Source: Hyphomicrobiales bacterium
Lineage (GTDB): Bacteria > Pseudomonadota > Alphaproteobacteria > Rhizobiales > Xanthobacteraceae
Length of the DNA: 64,000 nt
Reading direction: 5' to 3'
Assembly (NCBI GenBank): GCA_017305665.1
Contig: JAFKKH010000025.1
Location: 62,001 to 126,000 of the forward strand
Below, piece after piece: positions 1 through 8,597 of this stretch. The notes under the pieces were generated by a model. The model worked only from the letters and a program-made list of their open reading frames with translations. It ran no database searches and was not told the origin of the DNA. Position numbers and translations under genes: made by a program. The first letter of the stretch is position 1. Every line of letters starts with the position of its first letter.

Positions 1-1216
1 GTGCCTGCGCCAGGTGGTCGACTTCCTCGCGCGTATTATACATGCCGAACGACGCCCGGCAGGTCGCAGTGACGTTGAACCGCTCTAAAAGCGGCATCAC
101 GCAATGGGTTCCGGCGCGCACCGCGATGCCGGAACGATCGATCACGGTGGCAACGTCGTGGGGATGCGCCCCCTTCATCTCGAACGAGATCACCGGCCCC
201 TTGTCGCGCGCCGTGCCGATCACCCGCAGCGAATTGATCTCGCGCAGCCGCTGTTGCGCATAGACCAGAAGCTCGTGCTCGTGCGCCGCAATCCGCGCCT
301 TGCCGATCGAATTGACATAATCGATGGCGGCGCCAAGACCGATCGCCTCGACGATCGCCGGCGTGCCCGCCTCGAACTTGTGCGGCGAATCGCCATAGGT
401 GACCCAGTCCTTGGCCACCTCGCGGATCATCTCGCCGCCGCCGTTATACGGCCGCATCGATTCCAGAAGCGTGTGCTTCGCATAGAGCACACCGATCCCG
501 GTCGGACCGTAGAGCTTGTGTCCGGTGAAAACGTAGAAATCGCAATCGATGTCCTGCACGTTGATGGCGAGATGCACCGCCGCCTGGCTGCCGTCGACCA
601 GAACCGGGATACCGCGCGCATGCGCGAGCTTCACCACATCCTTGACCGGCACCACGGTGCCGAGCGCGTTCGACATCTGCGTCATGGCGACGAGCTTGGT
701 CTTCGGCGTCAGCAGTTTCTCGAATTCGTCGATCAGGAAATTGCCTTCATCGTCCACCGGCGCCCACTTGATGACCGCGCCGTGGCGCTCGCGCAGGAAA
801 TGCCAGGGCACGATGTTGGAGTGGTGCTCCATGATCGAGAGGACGATCTCGTCGCCCGCCTTGATGTTCGGTTCGCCCCAGGACGACGCCACGAGGTTGA
901 TCGCCTCGGTGGCGTTGCGCGTGAAGACGATTTCTTCATTGCGTTTCGCATTGAGGAATTTCGCGACCTTGGCGCGGCCGCCCTCGTAAGCCTCGGTCGC
1001 GGCATTGGCGAGATAGTGCAGCCCGCGATGAACGTTGGCGTATTCGGTCTTGTAGGCCTCGGCCATGCGGTCGAGCACGGCGGTCGGCTTCTGCGCCGAC
1101 GCGGCGTTGTCGAGATAGACCAGCGGTTTGCCGTAGACCTGCATCGCCAGCGCCGGGAAATCCTCCCGCACGCGCATCACGTCATAGGAACCGTTGGCGA
1201 CCGCCGGATGGGTCAT
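1..1216 (-). CDS. sufS: SufS-type cysteine desulfurase, C-terminus cut by window edge
   Basis: PLP-dependent cysteine desulfurase that takes sulfur from L-cysteine and passes it as a persulfide to the SUF scaffold. Reading the minus strand from the ATG at 1216 gives MTHPAVANGSYDVMRVREDF and then an open frame of 405 codons to the left edge. The PLP lysine is in FTGHKLYGPTGIG (about bases 490-530) and the persulfide cysteine is in RAGTHCVMPLL (about bases 80-115). About ten C-terminal residues of the usual ~415 lie outside the window. It follows sufD on the same strand after a 129-base gap filled by palindromic repeats, so it is probably the distal part of the suf operon. Family assignment is very secure. 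Confidence 0.95.
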   Translation of the reverse strand, partial: MTHPAVANGSYDVMRVREDFPALAMQVYGKPLVYLDNAASAQKPTAVLDRMAEAYKTEYANVHRGLHYLANAATEAYEGGRAKVAKFLNAKRNEEIVFTRNATEAINLVASSWGEPNIKAGDEIVLSIMEHHSNIVPWHFLRERHGAVIKWAPVDDEGNFLIDEFEKLLTPKTKLVAMTQMSNALGTVVPVKDVVKLAHARGIPVLVDGSQAAVHLAINVQDIDCDFYVFTGHKLYGPTGIGVLYAKHTLLESMRPYNGGGEMIREVAKDWVTYGDSPHKFEAGTPAIVEAIGLGAAIDYVNSIGKARIAAHEHELLVYAQQRLREINSLRVIGTARDKGPVISFEMKGAHPHDVATVIDRSGIAVRAGTHCVMPLLERFNVTATCRASFGMYNTREEVDHLAQA

Positions 1217-1230
1217 TTTCTTCTCTTCCT

Positions 1231-1272
1231 GTCATCCTTCGAGGCTCGCTTGCGCTCACTCCTCAGGATGAC
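1231..1272. repeat. Palindromic intergenic repeat, copy A
   Basis: The ends are inverted complements: GTCATCCT at 1231 and AGGATGAC ending at 1272. It shares the 13-mer GTCATCCTTCGAG and the 15-mer CCTCAGGATGACGCT with the copy at 30769-30808. It sits between sufD and sufS and would fold into a hairpin in the transcript. Elements of this GTCATCCT...AGGATGAC type are common between genes in Bradyrhizobium relatives. Confidence 0.8.
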
Positions 1273-1290
1273 GCTATCAACCTGTTCTCC

Positions 1291-1337
1291 GTCATCCTGA
1301 GAGATGCCCGGCCAAAAGCCGGGCCGCAAAGGATGAC
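1291..1337. repeat. Palindromic intergenic repeat, copy B (variant core)
   Basis: It has the same outer ends as copy A (GTCATCCTGAG and AGGATGAC) but a different centre: GCCCGGC, loop CAAAA, GCCGGGC at 1306-1324, a perfect 7-bp stem. Copies A and B lie in tandem and fill most of the sufD-sufS gap, ending 9 bases from the sufD stop codon. Confidence 0.75.
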
Positions 1338-1345
1338 GGCAACCG

Positions 1346-2653
1346 TTAGCCCCGTGCCGCCAGCCAGCGCTCGGCGATTGCCACGACCGCATCGCGCAAG
1401 CCGTCGTCGGCGATGGACTCGATCGCCTCACCGACAAACGCCTGGATCAGCAGCGCCTGCGCTTCCTTCTCGGAAAGCCCCCGGGCACGCAGATAAAACA
1501 GAAGGCTCTCGTCGAGCGCGCCGATGGCCGCACCGTGGCCGCAGGTGACGTCGTCGGCGAAAATCTCGAGCTCGGGCTTGTTGTCGGCTTCCGCGTCGTC
1601 GGACAGCAGCAGCGCCCGCGTCATCATCTTGCCGTCGGTCTTTTGCGCATCGGGCCGCACGATGATCTTGCCCTGGAACACCGAGTGCGCGCGGTCATCG
1701 ACCACCGCGCGGAACACCTCGCGGCTCGTGCAGTTCGGAACGGCGTGATCGACCACCAGCGTCGTGTCGCCATGCTGCGACTCTTTCAGCAAGTTGACGC
1801 CATTGACGGAGAGATCGCTGCCCTCGCCGGCCAGCGTGATAAAGCCCTGATAACGGCTGACACGGCCGCCGCTGGTCAGGCCCAAGAAGTTGACCTTTGA
1901 CTTGGCGCCGACCGTCACAAGACCTGAAGAAATGTTGACCGCGTCGGTGGCATCATCCATCAGGCGGATATGAGCGACATCGGCCTCATCACCGATGGAG
2001 ACGATCACCGCGTCGTTGACCTGGTAAGATTTCGCGCCGGACACGGCGGCAAAGCTTTCGACCAGCGTCACGCGCGCGCCCTTGCCGACCTGCACGCGCG
2101 AACGGGTGAAGACCGAAGCCGACGATGCCGTGGCAACGTGAACGATCTGAACCGGCTTGGTCAACGCAACGCCATCGTCGACCGAGACGATCACGCCATC
2201 GGTCGCCATCGCCGCGTTGAGCGATACCATGACATCATCTGTCGCCGCCGCAGGCAGATCAGCGCCGGCATCAAGTGTTTCGCGTAAGGACTGGACGCGA
2301 AGTCCCTTGTCCAGCCCGCCGAGATCGGACAGCTTCGGCGCGAACGTGCCATCGACCAGCACCAGCCGGCAGGCATTCTCAACAGCCGCAGCCTTCACCG
2401 CATCAACGGCCTTCGCCAGCGCCGACTGATCGGGGACCGCAGCGAGCGGCAACACCTCGCGCATCAAGACGCGCAGGTCGGTATATTTCCAGTCCTCGAT
2501 CCGGCGCGTCGGCAACCCCGCGCGCTCATAGGATTCGAACGCCTTCCGGCGCGCATCCGCCACCTTCCCGGCGCCGGGCAAGCGAGAACGCGCCATGGCG
2601 AATGTTTCGCTCACCGCGCGGCCGGTCTCCGTCTTTGCCAATGCAACATTCAT
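1346..2653 (-). CDS. sufD: Fe-S cluster assembly protein SufD
   Basis: SufD is a beta-helical scaffold component of the SufBCD complex, in which SufB-SufD and the ATPase SufC assemble Fe-S clusters on the scaffold. I place the start at the ATG at 2653 (MNVALAKTETG, 435 aa); a TTG two codons upstream is possible but less natural. The C-terminal half shows the SufB/SufD core, including FQGKIIVRPDAQKTDGKM and DDVTCGHGAAIGALDESLLF. Length is normal for the family. It follows sufC by 18 bases, consistent with one operon. Confidence 0.96.
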   Translation of the reverse strand: MNVALAKTETGRAVSETFAMARSRLPGAGKVADARRKAFESYERAGLPTRRIEDWKYTDLRVLMREVLPLAAVPDQSALAKAVDAVKAAAVENACRLVLVDGTFAPKLSDLGGLDKGLRVQSLRETLDAGADLPAAATDDVMVSLNAAMATDGVIVSVDDGVALTKPVQIVHVATASSASVFTRSRVQVGKGARVTLVESFAAVSGAKSYQVNDAVIVSIGDEADVAHIRLMDDATDAVNISSGLVTVGAKSKVNFLGLTSGGRVSRYQGFITLAGEGSDLSVNGVNLLKESQHGDTTLVVDHAVPNCTSREVFRAVVDDRAHSVFQGKIIVRPDAQKTDGKMMTRALLLSDDAEADNKPELEIFADDVTCGHGAAIGALDESLLFYLRARGLSEKEAQALLIQAFVGEAIESIADDGLRDAVVAIAERWLAARG

Positions 2654-2671
2654 GATCAAATCCGTCTGCGA

Positions 2672-3424
2672 TTACGCCGCGTCCTCGAACTGGGCGTAGC
2701 CGGATGCTTCGAGCTCCAGCGCCAGATCCTTGCCGCCGCTCTTCACCACGCGCCCCTTCGACATCACGTGAACCACGTCCGGCACGATGTAGTTGAGCAG
2801 CCGCTGATAGTGCGTGATGACGACCATGGCACGATCCTTCGAGCGCAGCGCATTGACGCCGTCAGCCGCGATCCGCAGCGCGTCGATGTCGAGACCGGAA
2901 TCCATCTCGTCGAGGATGCACAGACTCGGCTCAAACAGCGCCATCTGCAGCACCTCGTTGCGCTTCTTCTCGCCGCCGGAAAAGCCGACGTTGACGCCGC
3001 GCTTCAGCATGTCCTGCGGGATGTTAAGCGACTTTGCGACATCGCGGACTTTCTTGAGAAAATCCGGCGTCGAAAATTCGCTCTCGCCGCGCGCCTTGCG
3101 CTGGGCATTCAGCGCCGTGCGCAGAAAATTCATGGTGGCGACACCGGGAATTTCCACCGGATACTGGAAGGCGAGGAACACGCCCTTGGCGGCGCGCTCG
3201 TCCGGCGCCATCCCGAGCAGATCTTCGCCCTTGAACAGGATTTCGCCGCCGGTCACCTCGTACCCCGGCTTGCCGGCGATGACATGACTGAGCGTCGACT
3301 TGCCGGAGCCGTTCGGCCCCATGATGGCGTGGACTTCGCCCTCGTTCACGGTCAGCGATAGTCCGTGAAGGATTTCGCGATCGTCGACACGAACCTGCAA
3401 ATTTTTGACTTCGAGCAGTGCCAT
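2672..3424 (-). CDS. sufC: Fe-S cluster assembly ATPase SufC
   Basis: Cytoplasmic ABC-type ATPase of the SufBCD scaffold complex, 250 aa. Walker A is GPNGSGKST (about residues 36-44), the ABC signature is FSGGEKKRNEVLQM (about residues 148-161) and Walker B is LCILDEMDSGLD, with the H-loop in VVITHYQRLLNYI. There is no transmembrane segment, as expected for a soluble Suf ATPase. It lies between a small membrane-protein gene and sufD, all on the minus strand. Confidence 0.97.
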   Translation of the reverse strand: MALLEVKNLQVRVDDREILHGLSLTVNEGEVHAIMGPNGSGKSTLSHVIAGKPGYEVTGGEILFKGEDLLGMAPDERAAKGVFLAFQYPVEIPGVATMNFLRTALNAQRKARGESEFSTPDFLKKVRDVAKSLNIPQDMLKRGVNVGFSGGEKKRNEVLQMALFEPSLCILDEMDSGLDIDALRIAADGVNALRSKDRAMVVITHYQRLLNYIVPDVVHVMSKGRVVKSGGKDLALELEASGYAQFEDAA

Positions 3425-3452
3425 TATTTCAATCCGCCAATTTCGTTACGCA

Positions 3453-3707
3453 TTAACCGTTGGCGCCCCATCGCCAATGCCATTCACCGTCTGTCTTGCG
3501 CTTGCATATCATCACGAAGATTGCGACCGCGATCGCATCAAACGCGAAAAGCACCACAAGCGCCCAATCATGTTTCTCCGTCAGCCGCAGAGTCCCATTG
3601 AACGCGATCATCACCAGCACGAAAACGGCGACGGCGCACCAGCCCTGCCAGGTTACCGGCGTTGCCCCATAGCCATATCGCTTTGGTCTGAACCAGTATC
3701 GCGTCAC
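3453..3707 (-). CDS. Small membrane protein embedded in the suf operon
   Basis: An 84-aa protein with two likely membrane spans: WCAVAVFVLVMIAF (residues about 23-36) and ALVVLFAFDAIAVAIFVMIC (about 49-68). The N-terminus is aromatic and basic and the tail ends in WHWRWGANG. I do not recognise a named family. It lies between sufB (15 bases upstream) and sufC (28 bases downstream) on the same strand, so it is co-transcribed with them. The membrane location is inferred from hydrophobicity; any role in Fe-S assembly is only suggested by position. Confidence 0.8.
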   Translation of the reverse strand: MTRYWFRPKRYGYGATPVTWQGWCAVAVFVLVMIAFNGTLRLTEKHDWALVVLFAFDAIAVAIFVMICKRKTDGEWHWRWGANG

Positions 3708-3722
3708 CCGAACGTTCTCACG

Positions 3723-5219
3723 TTAACCGACTGAACCTTCCAGCGAGATCGAGATCAGCTTTTGCGCCTCGACCGCGAATTCCATCGGCAATTGCTGCAG
3801 CACGTCTTTCACAAAGCCGTTGACCACGAGGCCGACAGCCTCTTCCTGGCTCAATCCGCGCTGCACGCAGTAGAACAGCACGTCTTCGGAAATCTTCGAG
3901 GTCGTCGCCTCATGCTCGAACAGCGCTGAAGTGTTCTTGGCCTCGATGTAGGGCACGGTGTGTGCGCCGCACTTGTCGCCGATCAGAAGCGAGTCGCAGG
4001 CGGTGAAGTTGCGCGCATTGCTCGCCTTGCGGTGGGCGGTAACGAGGCCGCGATAGGTGTTCTGCGACTTACCGGCCGCGATACCCTTGGAGATGATCCG
4101 GCTGGTCGTGTTCTTGCCGAGGTGCAGCATTTTTGTGCCGCTATCGACCTGCTGGAAGCCGTTCGAAATCGCGATCGAATAGAACTCGCCGCGTGAGTCA
4201 TCGCCGCGCAAAATGCAACTCGGATATTTCCAGGTGATGGCGGAGCCGGTCTCGACCTGGGTCCAGGAAATCTTCGAACGGGCGCCACGGCAGTCGCCGC
4301 GCTTAGTGACGAAATTGTAGATGCCGCCCTTGCCCTCGGAGTTGCCGGGGTACCAGTTCTGCACCGTCGAATACTTGATCTCGGCGTCGTCGAGCGCGAT
4401 CAGTTCGACGACCGCGGCATGCAACTGGTTCTCGTCGCGCTGCGGCGCGGTGCAGCCTTCGAGGTAACTCACATAGGAGCCCTTGTCGGCGATGATCAGC
4501 GTGCGTTCGAACTGGCCGGTATTGCGCTCGTTGATGCGGAAGTAGGTCGACAACTCCATCGGGCAGCGCACGCCCGGCGGCACGTAGACGAACGAACCGT
4601 CGGAGAACACCGCCGAGTTCAGCGTCGCGAAAAAGTTGTCGGAAGTCGGCACCACGCTACCGAGATACTTTTTGACGAGTTCGGGATGCTCGCGGATCGC
4701 TTCCGAGATCGGCATGAAGATCACGCCGGCCTGCTTGAGCTCTTTCTGGAAGGTGGTCGCGACCGACACCGAGTCGAACACCGCATCGACCGCGATCCTG
4801 CGCTCGCCCGAACCGTTTTCAGAATCCGAACGCACGACGCCTTCGAGCGCCTCGACCTCGCGCAAGGGAATACCGAGTTTCTCGTAAGTCTTCAGGATCT
4901 CGGGATCGACCTCATCGAGCGAGGCGATTTCCTTCTTTTTCTTGGGCGCGGAATAATAATAAAGATCCTGATAGTCGATCTTGGGATAGTCGACGCGCGC
5001 CCAGGTCGGCTCCTGCATGGTCAGCCAACGGCGATAGGCATCGAGCCGCCATTCCAGCATCCAGGCCGGCTCGTTCTTCTTCGCGGAAATGAATCGGACC
5101 GTATCTTCCGAAAGCCCCCGGGGGGCCTTCTCGGATTCGATGATGGTCTCGAACCCATAACGATACTGATCGACGTCGATCTGCCTGACGCGATCGACCG
5201 TCTCCTGTACGGCTGGCAT
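3723..5219 (-). CDS. sufB: Fe-S cluster assembly protein SufB
   Basis: Core scaffold subunit of SufBCD, 498 aa, full length for the family. Conserved stretches include [40 protein letters not shown] and the C-terminal [20 protein letters not shown]. Cysteines in GCTAPQ, in [10 protein letters not shown] and in [17 protein letters not shown] are candidate sulfur or cluster ligands. The start is supported by GGAGG a few bases upstream of the ATG. It follows a cysteine desulfurase gene (gap 77 bases), so sulfur donor and scaffold are adjacent. Confidence 0.97.
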   Translation of the reverse strand: MPAVQETVDRVRQIDVDQYRYGFETIIESEKAPRGLSEDTVRFISAKKNEPAWMLEWRLDAYRRWLTMQEPTWARVDYPKIDYQDLYYYSAPKKKKEIASLDEVDPEILKTYEKLGIPLREVEALEGVVRSDSENGSGERRIAVDAVFDSVSVATTFQKELKQAGVIFMPISEAIREHPELVKKYLGSVVPTSDNFFATLNSAVFSDGSFVYVPPGVRCPMELSTYFRINERNTGQFERTLIIADKGSYVSYLEGCTAPQRDENQLHAAVVELIALDDAEIKYSTVQNWYPGNSEGKGGIYNFVTKRGDCRGARSKISWTQVETGSAITWKYPSCILRGDDSRGEFYSIAISNGFQQVDSGTKMLHLGKNTTSRIISKGIAAGKSQNTYRGLVTAHRKASNARNFTACDSLLIGDKCGAHTVPYIEAKNTSALFEHEATTSKISEDVLFYCVQRGLSQEEAVGLVVNGFVKDVLQQLPMEFAVEAQKLISISLEGSVG

Positions 5220-5296
5220 TTTAGTCCTCCGCTCGCGGTTTCAAGGACCGCGGTGGATCAAAGTGTCAGTGCTTGCGGTGTTCCGATGAAACAGTC

Positions 5297-6472
5297 TTAG
5301 AACCGTTCAAGCACTGTTTCGTGCCCTCTAAGTAGTGCACCTGCGAGCTTTCGCCAAGCCTTTAGAGCTCGATCGACGTCTTCTTCGGTGGTCTCCCAGC
5401 CCAGCGAAAAGCGGATAGCACTTTTGGCGATATCCGGCCCGTAGCCCATCGCCTCCAGCACATGCGAAGGTTGTATCTTACCAGAGGAACACGCAGAACC
5501 TGAGGAAACGGCGATCCCTTCGAGGTCGAAGCCGATGATGGCAGTCTCCGCCTTGAGGCCGGGCACACCGAACAGGGTCGTATTCGGCAGACGGGCAACC
5601 TCCGCCGAAAAAATCACGCCACGTCCCGCGTTGCCTTGGGTTTGCCGCAAGCCTTGTTCGAGCCGGTTCCGGAGGGCCTCCACCCGGGGCATGTCCTCAT
5701 CACGGGCGGCGATCGCCGCGGTTACCGCCGCGCCAAAGCCCGCGATCGCCGGCACATTCTCGGTACCTGCGCGGCGTCCCCGTTCCTGCCCGCCGCCCCG
5801 GATTAAAGCCGCAGGAGACGTCAAATCCGCCGCCAAGATCAGCGCGCCTATGCCCGTCGGCCCACCAATCTTGTGCGCGGAAACCGAGACAAGATCGGCG
5901 CTCAATCCCTTGATTGTAAAATCGATTTTGCCAAATGCCTGAACTGCATCGACATGCAGCAAGCCTCCCGCCACGTGAACCAGATCGGCAATGGCTGCAA
6001 TGGGTTGGATCGCTCCGGTCTCATTGTTGGCGAGCATGACCGACACCAGCGCCGGCGGCTCATTGGCGAGCATCGCGCGCAGCGCCTCGAGATTCACCAG
6101 CCCGGACCGATGCACCGGCAGGATCGCGGTGCGATCCGGCATGAACCGGCCGCCGGCCAGCACCGACGCGTGCTCAACCGCCGAAACGACAAGACGTTCA
6201 ATCGTTTGTCCGGATCGGCTGAGAGTGCCTGGTGCGAGCGCCAAGGCGTTTGCCTCGGTCCCGCCGGAGGTGAAGATCACATTGCGGGATTCGCCCCCGA
6301 TGGCAGCGGCGACCACTGCCCGGGCATCCTCGACCAGCCCTCGCGCCCGCCGCCCTTCGGCATGGACCGACGAGGGATTGCCGCCGGCATTCCAGGCGGC
6401 CGCCATCGCCTCCCGCACCTCGCGGCGAAGCGGCGTGGTCGCATTCCAGTCGAGATAGACGCGTTTCTCCAT
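5297..6472 (-). CDS. Cysteine desulfurase, NifS/IscS class, first gene of the suf cluster
   Basis: A 391-aa class I cysteine desulfurase distinct from the SufS at the other end of the operon. The ATG at 6472 gives MEKRVYLDWNATTPLRREVR, the usual N-terminus. The PLP site shows GTEANALAL and the lysine in SAHKIGGPTGIGAL; the active cysteine is in SSGSACSSGKIQPSHVL near the C-terminus. It is divergent from the hydrolase at 6672, so the promoter of the whole suf operon should lie in 6473-6671. An in-frame extension to 6523 exists but lacks family support. Confidence 0.93.
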   Translation of the reverse strand: MEKRVYLDWNATTPLRREVREAMAAAWNAGGNPSSVHAEGRRARGLVEDARAVVAAAIGGESRNVIFTSGGTEANALALAPGTLSRSGQTIERLVVSAVEHASVLAGGRFMPDRTAILPVHRSGLVNLEALRAMLANEPPALVSVMLANNETGAIQPIAAIADLVHVAGGLLHVDAVQAFGKIDFTIKGLSADLVSVSAHKIGGPTGIGALILAADLTSPAALIRGGGQERGRRAGTENVPAIAGFGAAVTAAIAARDEDMPRVEALRNRLEQGLRQTQGNAGRGVIFSAEVARLPNTTLFGVPGLKAETAIIGFDLEGIAVSSGSACSSGKIQPSHVLEAMGYGPDIAKSAIRFSLGWETTEEDVDRALKAWRKLAGALLRGHETVLERF

Positions 6473-6671
6473 GGCGTTGTCCTTATACGCCGTTCCCGGT
6501 CGTCGTGGGCACCGCCGGCGCAAGATGCTTGCTTTTTGCCCCTCGCCCTATGTTAGAACGCGGCCTCACGTTCACCACGCCGCTCGCATACAGCCGTGCG
6601 GCCCATCGTCGGTTCGTCCGCGGCGCTCCGATCCGCCCGCACGAAGACCGACGATCTGCCAAGGATTTCCG

Positions 6672-7319
6672 ATGCCTGAAGTCATTTTCACCGGTCCCGC
6701 CGGCCGCCTTGAAGGCCGCTACCACCCGGCGAAGCAGAAGAACGCGCCGATCGCGATGGTGTTGCATCCCCATCCGCAGTTCCGCGGCAGCATGAATCAC
6801 CCGATCGTCTATCAGGTCTATTACGCATTCGTGGCGCGCGGCTTTTCGGTCCTGCGCTTCAACTTCCGCGGCGTCGGCCGCAGCCAGGGCTCATTCGACC
6901 ACGGCACCGGTGAATTGTCCGACGCGGCCTCCGCACTCGACTGGGCCCAGACCATCAATCCGGAAGCTCGCGCCTGCTGGGTGGCCGGATTCTCCTTCGG
7001 CGCCTGGATCGGGATGCAGCTCCTGATGCGCCGCCCCGAAGTGGAAGGCTTCATTTCGATCGCACCGGAGCCCAACCGCTACGACTTCTCGTTCCTGGCG
7101 CCCTGCCCGTCATCGGGCCTGATCGTTCATGGCGAAAAGGACATCGTCGCGCCGGCGAAGGACGTCAACACGCTGGTTGAGAAGCTGAAGACCCAGAAGG
7201 GTATCGTAATCGATCAGCAGACCATCCCCGGCGCCAACCACTTCTTCGAGGATCGCATGGAGCCGCTGATGGAAACCATCACCGGCTATCTCGACATGCG
7301 GCTCGCCAACATCCGTTGA
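6672..7319 (+). CDS. Alpha/beta hydrolase (dienelactone-hydrolase-like fold)
   Basis: A 215-aa soluble hydrolase. The ATG at 6672 begins MPEVIFTGPAGRLEGRYH and is preceded by AAGGA at a good distance; a longer frame upstream lacks both. HPHPQFRGSMNH is near the oxyanion region, the nucleophile elbow is GFSFG (about residue 104) and the likely catalytic histidine is in GANHFFED near the C-terminus. Proteins of this type are widespread in alphaproteobacteria and mostly uncharacterised; the substrate cannot be read from the sequence. It is divergent from the suf operon and convergent with anmK. Confidence 0.88.
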   Translation: MPEVIFTGPAGRLEGRYHPAKQKNAPIAMVLHPHPQFRGSMNHPIVYQVYYAFVARGFSVLRFNFRGVGRSQGSFDHGTGELSDAASALDWAQTINPEARACWVAGFSFGAWIGMQLLMRRPEVEGFISIAPEPNRYDFSFLAPCPSSGLIVHGEKDIVAPAKDVNTLVEKLKTQKGIVIDQQTIPGANHFFEDRMEPLMETITGYLDMRLANIR

Positions 7320-7324
7320 TCGAT

Positions 7325-7345
7325 CGCGGCCGTCTTACGGCCGCG
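7325..7345. terminator. Stem-loop between convergent hydrolase and anmK genes
   Basis: Perfect 8-bp stem CGCGGCCG, loop TCTTA, CGGCCGCG. The loop holds the TAA stop of anmK. There is no T-run, so it could be a weak bidirectional terminator or only an RNA 3'-end stabiliser. Confidence 0.4.
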
Positions 7346-8438
7346 CAATCACCCCGCCGGTCATAGGCATCGGAACGCCCGTGGTGGCAGGGTAGCTCAA
7401 CGGCAGGCCTTTCAGGCCCCGCGCCGCCAGAAAGCCAAAGGCCTGCGCCTCCATGGCGTCCGCGGACCAGCCCAGCACGTCGGCCGGTTCGACCGTCGCC
7501 GGGGCAACCTTGTCGCGCAGCATCCGCAGCATGGTCAGGTTGCGCGTCCCTCCACCGACGACGATCCAGCTTTGCGGCGGTTTCGGCAACTGCGGGATGA
7601 TTGCGGCGATCGCCGCGGCCGTAAAGGCGGTCAAGGTTGCGGCACCGTCGGCGGGCGGCATGTCGCGCAGCTTGAGAGACGCAAAATCATTGCGGTCGAG
7701 CGACTTTGGCGGTGGGAGCGCAAAAAACGGATGCTCCAGGCCACGCGTGATCCAGTCCGCATCGGGAGTGCCCTGCGCCGCCAGACGCCCCTCGCAGTCG
7801 AACGGCTGGCCCATTACGCGGAACATGAAGTCGTCGAGCAGCGCATTGCCCGGTCCGGTATCACAGGCGATCAGGGTGTCGTTGCCGTCGATATAAGTGA
7901 TGTTGGAGACGCCGCCGATGTTGACCACGCAGATCGGCCCGTCGCGGCCAAGCGACTGCGCCAGCGCACGGTGATAGACCGGCACGAACGGTGCGCCCTG
8001 CCCGCCGGCGGCGACATCGGCCGCGCGGAAATCATGCATCACCGGAACGTGGATCACCTTCGCCAGTGCCGCCGCGTCGCCGATCTGTACCGTCAGCCGC
8101 TGCGCCGGGCGATGCAGCACGGTCTGGCCGTGAAAGCCGACGATGTCGATGTCCTCGCGCGCGATGCGATGCTGCGCGGTGAAGGCGGCGACGGCTTCGG
8201 CATGCGCCGCCGTGACGGCACGCTCCGCCTCGCCGATCACGCCCGGCCGCGCGTCGCGCCGCGGCAGGTTCACCGCCTCGGCAAGCGCCTCGCGCAGCAG
8301 GCCACGCTCGTGTTCCGTATAGGGCCGGTAGCCGGACGGCCCAAACGCCGCGACCCGCTTGCCGTCGGTTTCGATCAGGGCGACATCGACCCCGTCGAGC
8401 GAGGTGCCGCTCATCAGACCGATCGCCGTCATCATCAT
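7335..8438 (-). CDS. anmK: Anhydro-N-acetylmuramic acid kinase
   Basis: AnmK phosphorylates and hydrates 1,6-anhydro-MurNAc recovered from peptidoglycan turnover to give MurNAc-6-phosphate. The 367-aa reading starts at the first of three adjacent ATGs (8438), MMMTAIGLMSGTSLDGVDVAL, which carries the family N-terminal signature; the longer frame to 8510 has no support. ICVVNIGGVSNITYIDG and CDTGPGNALLDDFM are the other conserved blocks. It is divergent from tyrS, a neighbour arrangement common in alphaproteobacteria. Confidence 0.95.
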   Translation of the reverse strand: MMMTAIGLMSGTSLDGVDVALIETDGKRVAAFGPSGYRPYTEHERGLLREALAEAVNLPRRDARPGVIGEAERAVTAAHAEAVAAFTAQHRIAREDIDIVGFHGQTVLHRPAQRLTVQIGDAAALAKVIHVPVMHDFRAADVAAGGQGAPFVPVYHRALAQSLGRDGPICVVNIGGVSNITYIDGNDTLIACDTGPGNALLDDFMFRVMGQPFDCEGRLAAQGTPDADWITRGLEHPFFALPPPKSLDRNDFASLKLRDMPPADGAATLTAFTAAAIAAIIPQLPKPPQSWIVVGGGTRNLTMLRMLRDKVAPATVEPADVLGWSADAMEAQAFGFLAARGLKGLPLSYPATTGVPMPMTGGVIARP

Positions 8439-8597
8439 AGGTGCGGGCCCTTCGTGGCTGCCAACAGAGGTCCAGCTTGTGCCAAACGCGCACATCTTAT
8501 AATGGCACACAGCGGAACTCGTCGGCAGTGTCCGGCTACCATGTGCCGGAATTGAATTGCGATAGAGTCAAATAAGAATGATCAGAGTCAGATAGTC

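Noticed and set aside
104-1300. Long plus-strand frame (398 aa) opposite sufS
   Set aside because: Arg/Asp/His-rich composition typical of the antisense of a GC-rich gene; sufS on the minus strand matches its family throughout.
6473-6671. Possible iron-control (Irr) box near TGTTAGAAC in the suf promoter region
   Set aside because: Only one half of the TTTAGAA...TTCTAAA palindrome is visible, so it does not support a call.
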